From contig JBAMJV010005472.1 of the NCBI GenBank assembly GCA_037951105.1, positions 186,001-250,000 of the forward strand: DNA of 64,000 nt, read 5' to 3'. The notes beneath the pieces are model-generated. The model searched no databases, was not told where the DNA came from, and was given only the letters and a program-made list of their open reading frames with translations. This document shows, piece by piece, positions 25,901 to 32,262 of the stretch. This DNA comes from Echinarachnius parma. Lineage: Eukaryota > Echinodermata > Echinoidea > Clypeasteroida > Echinarachniidae. The first letter of the stretch is position 1, and every line of letters begins with the position of its first letter. Position numbers and translations under genes: made by a program.

Positions 25901-28900
25901 ATACAGAGAAAATTAGATGGATCTTCGACTGCGTGCAGTCGAAAATGATGTCTCCGTCATTGCGCAATTTATATATCAAGCCCAAATTAACATACACAGA
26001 ATTATGTTAACTCAATTTTGATGGTAATCTGTCTATCAGATCTTGACATATCACAATTATGAGCTATATGACCTTGACTTTTGCCCTCATGACCCAACAT
26101 TTTATTAGTTTATTAGCTCCCCAAAACTAAAATTATAGGTACCAAGTTTGACAGTTATTTGTCAACTGATTCTCCTGTGACCTTGACCTTTGACCTCATG
26201 ACCCCAAAATCGAATGAATACAAATGCTCCCTAAGATACATTCAGGTACCAAGTTGGATTGAAATCTGACATTCAGTTCTTGAGATTTCCAATTCCAAGC
26301 TATTTTTGCATGTATTTTGAGCCGTGTGACCTTTGACCTTTGACCTCATGACCCAAACATCTAATCAGTTCATTGACTTCTCAAGATACATACATGTACC
26401 AAGTTTGGGTAGAATCCGTCAATCGGTTCTTGAGATAACACGATCACAAGAACGGGATGTACCTACGTACGGACGGACGGACGGACAACCCGAAAACATA
26501 ATGCCTCCGGCAACTTCGTAACGGAGGCATAAAAATTGCCATTTTGTTAGCCCCTTTTGTCAATTCTTCTATTGTATTAATAATGTCAAGATGTATTATT
26601 TATTTGTAATATAAAAACGTATATATATACATGTATATTTATTGTGAATTGTAAATATTGAACTGATTGTTAAACTGATTGAAATGATTGATAAACAAAT
26701 TTAATTTTGTTTCATTTCAAAAGAGATCTAGTTACATCGTCAAATTCAACAAAACTCTTGGTTACTAATTGTGGCAAGTTTGTTTCAAATAATCCAGCAA
26801 TCATAAACAATTCCGTAGTTGAGTTTGTTTAATAAAACAGATAATTCATGTTAAATTTTGTGCGCCAGTGTCAGTGTAAATGCAACACACTCGGTTTTGT
26901 CATATAGTGGAGCACTCTAGAACGTGTATTATCTGTATAACATCCATTTTTCATACAATTTTCAAGCATCCCTCAGTGGACATATCGGTGCACAAAAATA
27001 TACAATTTATCACCCCTTTGTTATTTGTTTGCATTTGTAACCAAAGTTTTTGTTGGTATATGTGCGAAAACTAGTGTATTTTTGTGTTCACTGATTGATG
27101 TGTGAAAATTCCATGGTAAATGAATGTCATATGACCGAGAAACAAGCAAAAATACAAAGTGGTATACTAACTCACTTCACTTACTTTGGTCGCAGTTATA
27201 ATTCTTCTCTAGAGAATATTGAATCCTAAAAACTTCAATCATAAATATCTTTAAAACGACTGAGGAATTTGGAAAACCAAAACCTGCTTCATATTTCTAC
27301 TGGCAATACGAATACAATATCTTCTAGAGTTCAAGTTAAGTTTTGTGGATTTTGACGATTGTACTAGATCCCGGGGGACTGGGGGGGGGGTTCACAAAGA
27401 TCCTAAGCTGGGCTTAACTCTAAGTTGGACTTTTTAAAATCTAAGTTGGACTTAACAACTTCTTTGATTTTTTAAAGATTTTTTGTTTAAAGGCATAAAA
27501 TGTTGATTCGAATCATTAACATTTTTTTATTATCAAGTTTTGAAGTAAAATTTATGAAAAGTCTAAAATACTTGCATTTTTGCCTTTGAATATTCCTAGG
27601 CTACAAATGGCTTTCCATAGTTTTCAAGTCCAACTTAAGAGTTAAGTTCAACTTAGGATCTCTGTGAAACACCCTCCTGATCTTGTAATAGTTGCCAATA
27701 ATACCTGCCAGTCCTTTGCGAGCAAGTCTTCCACAGTCTGTGCTCCACGTATACTCCTCTCCTCCCTCCTCTTGATGTGGCCGTACTGCTGGTAGCTGAT
27801 GTAAGCAAACCCCACCCCTAGGGGAATCGGCACCCACTTTAGGGAGCGCCAGTAACCAAGTAAACCGACCGAAGAACTACTGCTACTGGAAGACGAATAC
27901 CAATATCTGCCTGACCCTACATTCGAAGGGAAAGAAATTGATTCACTCTGATTAAAGGGATAGTTGAGTATTGGTCAAACTTAACTTTAGTAACCAAAAC
28001 CTGCACCATTACGGTACAAAGTAATAGTTATAACTTCACCATGCTCGAAAAGTATATACAATTACAAACGACTAAAGTAAAACCCCTGTTATCATTCAAA
28101 AAGAGCTGTTACAACTCAAGAGGGCACTATTTAAAAAAGATCATTGGTTTTAGCCTTTTATGATCATACAAAATTGTGCATTTAATGTTTGTTAAAATAA
28201 GGATTCAATAGTGATATCATCAACGACTTTTTAAAAACCTATTCTGATTTTTTTTCAAAGTAGTCTTCAAGCATTTTTTGAAATTTTTCTAAAAAGTCTA
28301 AATATCGCCCGGTGATTGCCGGTGAAGAACATTTTGAATAACAATATATATATTTATAGATATTTCAGCCGTTTCTGAACCGATTTTGATCAAATAAAGT
28401 TTATTCTGTCATTAAAATTGTATGTTCTTTCGAATTTGACAGTCAGTTTTTCATTATCTCACAAAAAAATATCGGGGGGCACTTCGGGAAATACCAAAAC
28501 TCAAAATAATTACAATTTTAATTTTAGATCTCTTTCTTCAACATTGAAAAAAAAACATCCTTTGAGGAGCACCAGTAACCACGTAAACCAACCGAAGATC
28601 TACTGCTCCAATAATGAAGAAAAAATATTATTTTCTTGTACTATACAAAACTTTTAGGCTGCAACTCCAAATGACGTCATACTCAGCAGGAAATATGGAA
28701 CAATTTTCATTTAGAAATCAAACAATCTATTCTTTCTTATTTTTTCAGCAATTATTGCCCAAATGACAATTCTTCTAAATTATCAATAAACAGAATTCCG
28801 GGGTGGAATTGATTTCCACTTTGGCCCTTTGCCTATGAGAATCTTGTGGGTCCCTTCTTTTTCTTTACATAACAACAAATGATTAGGATACATGTTTAAC

Positions 28901-29405
28901 CTGTTCCCTACTTGATTTTGCAATCACCACTGAGTAAATTATACAGGGCCAACGTATTAACTGTAAAGGGACTGCAAAATCTAGCAGGGTCTTCCCCATT
29001 GTTTACCTGCCAGGCGCTGTCTAGAGCAGTGAAAACACCTGATGAGGGAGGGGTGCATGTTGATTGGACTCTTCACTGGAGATGCATGATGGTCCAGTCT
29101 AGCTGGCTGCATTCCTTGGTACAGTCTTTAAAAGGAAAATATCAGAAAAATGATATAAATTATACAATCATGATCATGATAAAAAGAAGTGATAATTTGT
29201 TATATTATTAAACCAGAACGTCAATGACGTAGCGCTCATCCGGCATCTCGCAACATCAAATATCGCAAATTTCATGCGGTACACTTTTCAACTGGTCAAA
29301 AAATTAAAATGTGATGCCCTGGAAGGGACATAAAAATTAATTTAAAAAAAAATAGAGTGAAAAAAATATAGATTTGACGCCCCAGAAGGGACATGGGGAA
29401 AAAAA

Positions 29406-29436
<31 letters not shown>

Positions 29437-29525
29437 AATAATTTAAAAAATAATAAATAAAAATAAATAAATTTAAAAAAAACAAAAAAATAAAAATAAA
29501 TAAATAAATAATACAAATAAATGAA

Positions 29526-29556
<31 letters not shown>

Positions 29557-32231
29557 ATTAAAAATTACCATAATTAATTCATGGAGAAAAATTTCAAAAT
29601 TCTGTGTAGAAGTTTAGTGTACCAAAGTTAGCTCTACCAGATAAAGCAAACCAAATCAAAATCGGTCGAGAAATGAAGGAGAAGAAGCATTTTTTGTGAT
29701 TTTTTGAATAAATTTACATAAATTACCATAATTAATTAATGGAGAAAAATTTCAAAATTCTGTGTAGAAGTTTAGTGTACCAAAGTTAGCTCTACCAGAT
29801 AAAGCAAACCAAATCAAAATCGGTCGAGAAATGAAGGAGAAGAAGCATTTTTTGTGATTTTTTGAATAAATTTGCATAAATTAGCATATATAATGAATTT
29901 CACGATTCTGTGTAGAAGTTTTAAATCCCCCTCCTAGCCCTATCTTATGAAACAATCAGAATCAAAATCGGTTGAAAAATAACGAAGAAGAAGCATTTTG
30001 AAAACTGTGGACGGACGGACGGACGGAAGGACGGAAGGACGGAAGGACGGAAGGACGGAAGGACGGACGGACGACGGACGCCACGGCATGGCATAAGCTC
30101 ATCGGGCCCTTCGGGCCGGATGAGCTAAAAATCACTTGTTTCTGCGGAAATTCTAATCTGCTACATGTAGCTCAGTTGATTATTAGTTCAATGCAATAGT
30201 TCAAAGCAATATAAGTACTGACTCCTACTGAGATAAAAAAAAAGACCTTGCCTACATCATCTAGCTATAACAAGTTTTCATCTTCTGTTCCTTTTTTGTT
30301 TCCTTCTTTATTTGCGCCATACTTGCCTTTCTTCTTTTTTGTTTGTTTACGTGACAACGGTTGAGTCTGATATTTTACTAGATCGACAAATCAAGCGCTT
30401 TCATGGCCTCTTTGACATTATTACTGAAATATTTTACTGTCTGCCTTCTAGCGCTAGACGCTACGATTGTCGCCAATCGTGAGAGCCAAGAACAGCGTGA
30501 TCTTCAGGTACCAGAGGATTACGGAATGGCAGTTACTGGCAGTCATAAATACATAAAAATATGGGTTTTGCGCTTATTAGTACAGAAATATCAATATATC
30601 TCTGGCAACTATGATACATAAACTCACTAATCTAGTTTGCACCAGTACATGACATGTCTTTTTGACGCTAATTTTGTTGTATTTAAAACACTTTTCAGCA
30701 ACCGTTGCGAAACTTTTTAAATACAACAAAATTAGCGTCAAAAAGTCGGCGGGTCGCCCCGGCCCGCCCAGCCCCCCATCCGGTCGCCACCGTACGCGTT
30801 ACATACGGGCGACCCGACTGGTCACCGTACCGTACCCACCATTTACACGCTGTGTGCAAAAAGTTTTGCAACGGTTGCTGAAAAGTGAAAAGCTTTTTAA
30901 ATACAACAAAATTAGCGTCAAAAAGACATGTCATGTTTGATGTAGTGGGGCAAACTAGATCGGTGAGTTTATGTATCACAGTTGCCAGAGATATATTGAC
31001 ATTTCTGTAATAACAAGCGCAAAACCCATATTTTCATGTATTTATGACTGCCAGTAACTGCCATTCCGTAATCCTCTGGTACCAGAAGATCATGCTGTTC
31101 TTGGCTCGCACAACGGGCGTCAATCGTAGCGTCTAGTGCTAGAAGGCCGACAGTAAAATATTTCAGTAATAATGTCAAAGAGGCCATGAAAGCGCTAGAT
31201 TTGTCGATCTAATATTTAACCCGCATCTTGAATGAAATTGCTTTAACTTCTTGCCCCTCGTACTCGTAGATAGGAAATCAACAAGTTTTCTTTCGATCTA
31301 CATCTTTACAGAGTTAAATTTATGTAAATACAGTACATGCCTCATCAAATATAAATTCATTTACTACACATGTATGTTATGTACGATGAGTTAACTTGAT
31401 CTGACCTACATTAATGTCATCTATCGTCTGCATGTACACTACAACATACATCATATCATTTACATTCTGAACTCACTATTGAGAATGGTGAATAAAATTG
31501 ATGCAGTACGATACCCAAGCCAAAAACAGTTATTTAACCCAAAAAATGCTGCATAAAATGGCAATAAATAAAGGACTAAATGCACAAAAAATTTGAATGA
31601 ATGAACCAAACAGTAACAACTAACATGCACTTTTTGAAAACTTAAGCCCTCCGCACACAGGGCCGACTCGACCCGATCCGACTGGTTTTCAGTCGTTTCA
31701 GCTCAGTATACGTTGCCTCAGTACTCCTGTTTTGCCGTCAACAAGACAACACCCAGTCGGAGATCATCTGAGGCCAATTCAACATGTTGAATCGGCTATG
31801 ACTGAACGAAACCGACTCTAGCCTGACTGAAACCAGTCAAGATTGCGGAGGGCTTTGCTTGCATTTCTTGCAATATTTTTTGTTAACAAATAAGTAATTA
31901 TTTCATCTTTCGGGGGACACTTCACTATGGCAAATCACTGTACACAGATATAGCAAATCTTGGCAAAAAGCGGCGTACCTTTTGTACAGGGCCTTTTTTT
32001 CTGCAAATATTTGAAAGGTGGACGGTATACCAACTTGTTTGTAATGCACTTGTCAATGTAAAGTCCCACCCTACTACCCCCCGGCATGGGTGCGTCATGG
32101 TCATTTTTTGGATGACCATACATGGTTTTTGACACACCCCTCAGGCACAGCGAAAAAAATACACGGGGGCGGCGGGCGAATTCGCCCCCGAAATGCCCAA
32201 ATTCGCCCCCGAAAAAAAAAATTCGCCCCCG

Positions 32232-32262
<31 letters not shown>

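Larger units (their letters stand above)
22485..25905. mobile_element. Decayed PIF/Harbinger DNA transposon with a 1.3-kb insertion
   Basis: The block is GC-rich against AT-rich flanks. It holds a transposase fragment on the minus strand and a second basic/acidic ORF on the plus strand, the usual two-gene plan of Harbinger elements. The left end begins just after TTATGCTACGTTTACACC. The matching right end is not visible and may have been lost where the next repeat starts (about 25905). The catalytic half of the transposase has been deleted, so the element is not autonomous. Confidence 0.75.
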
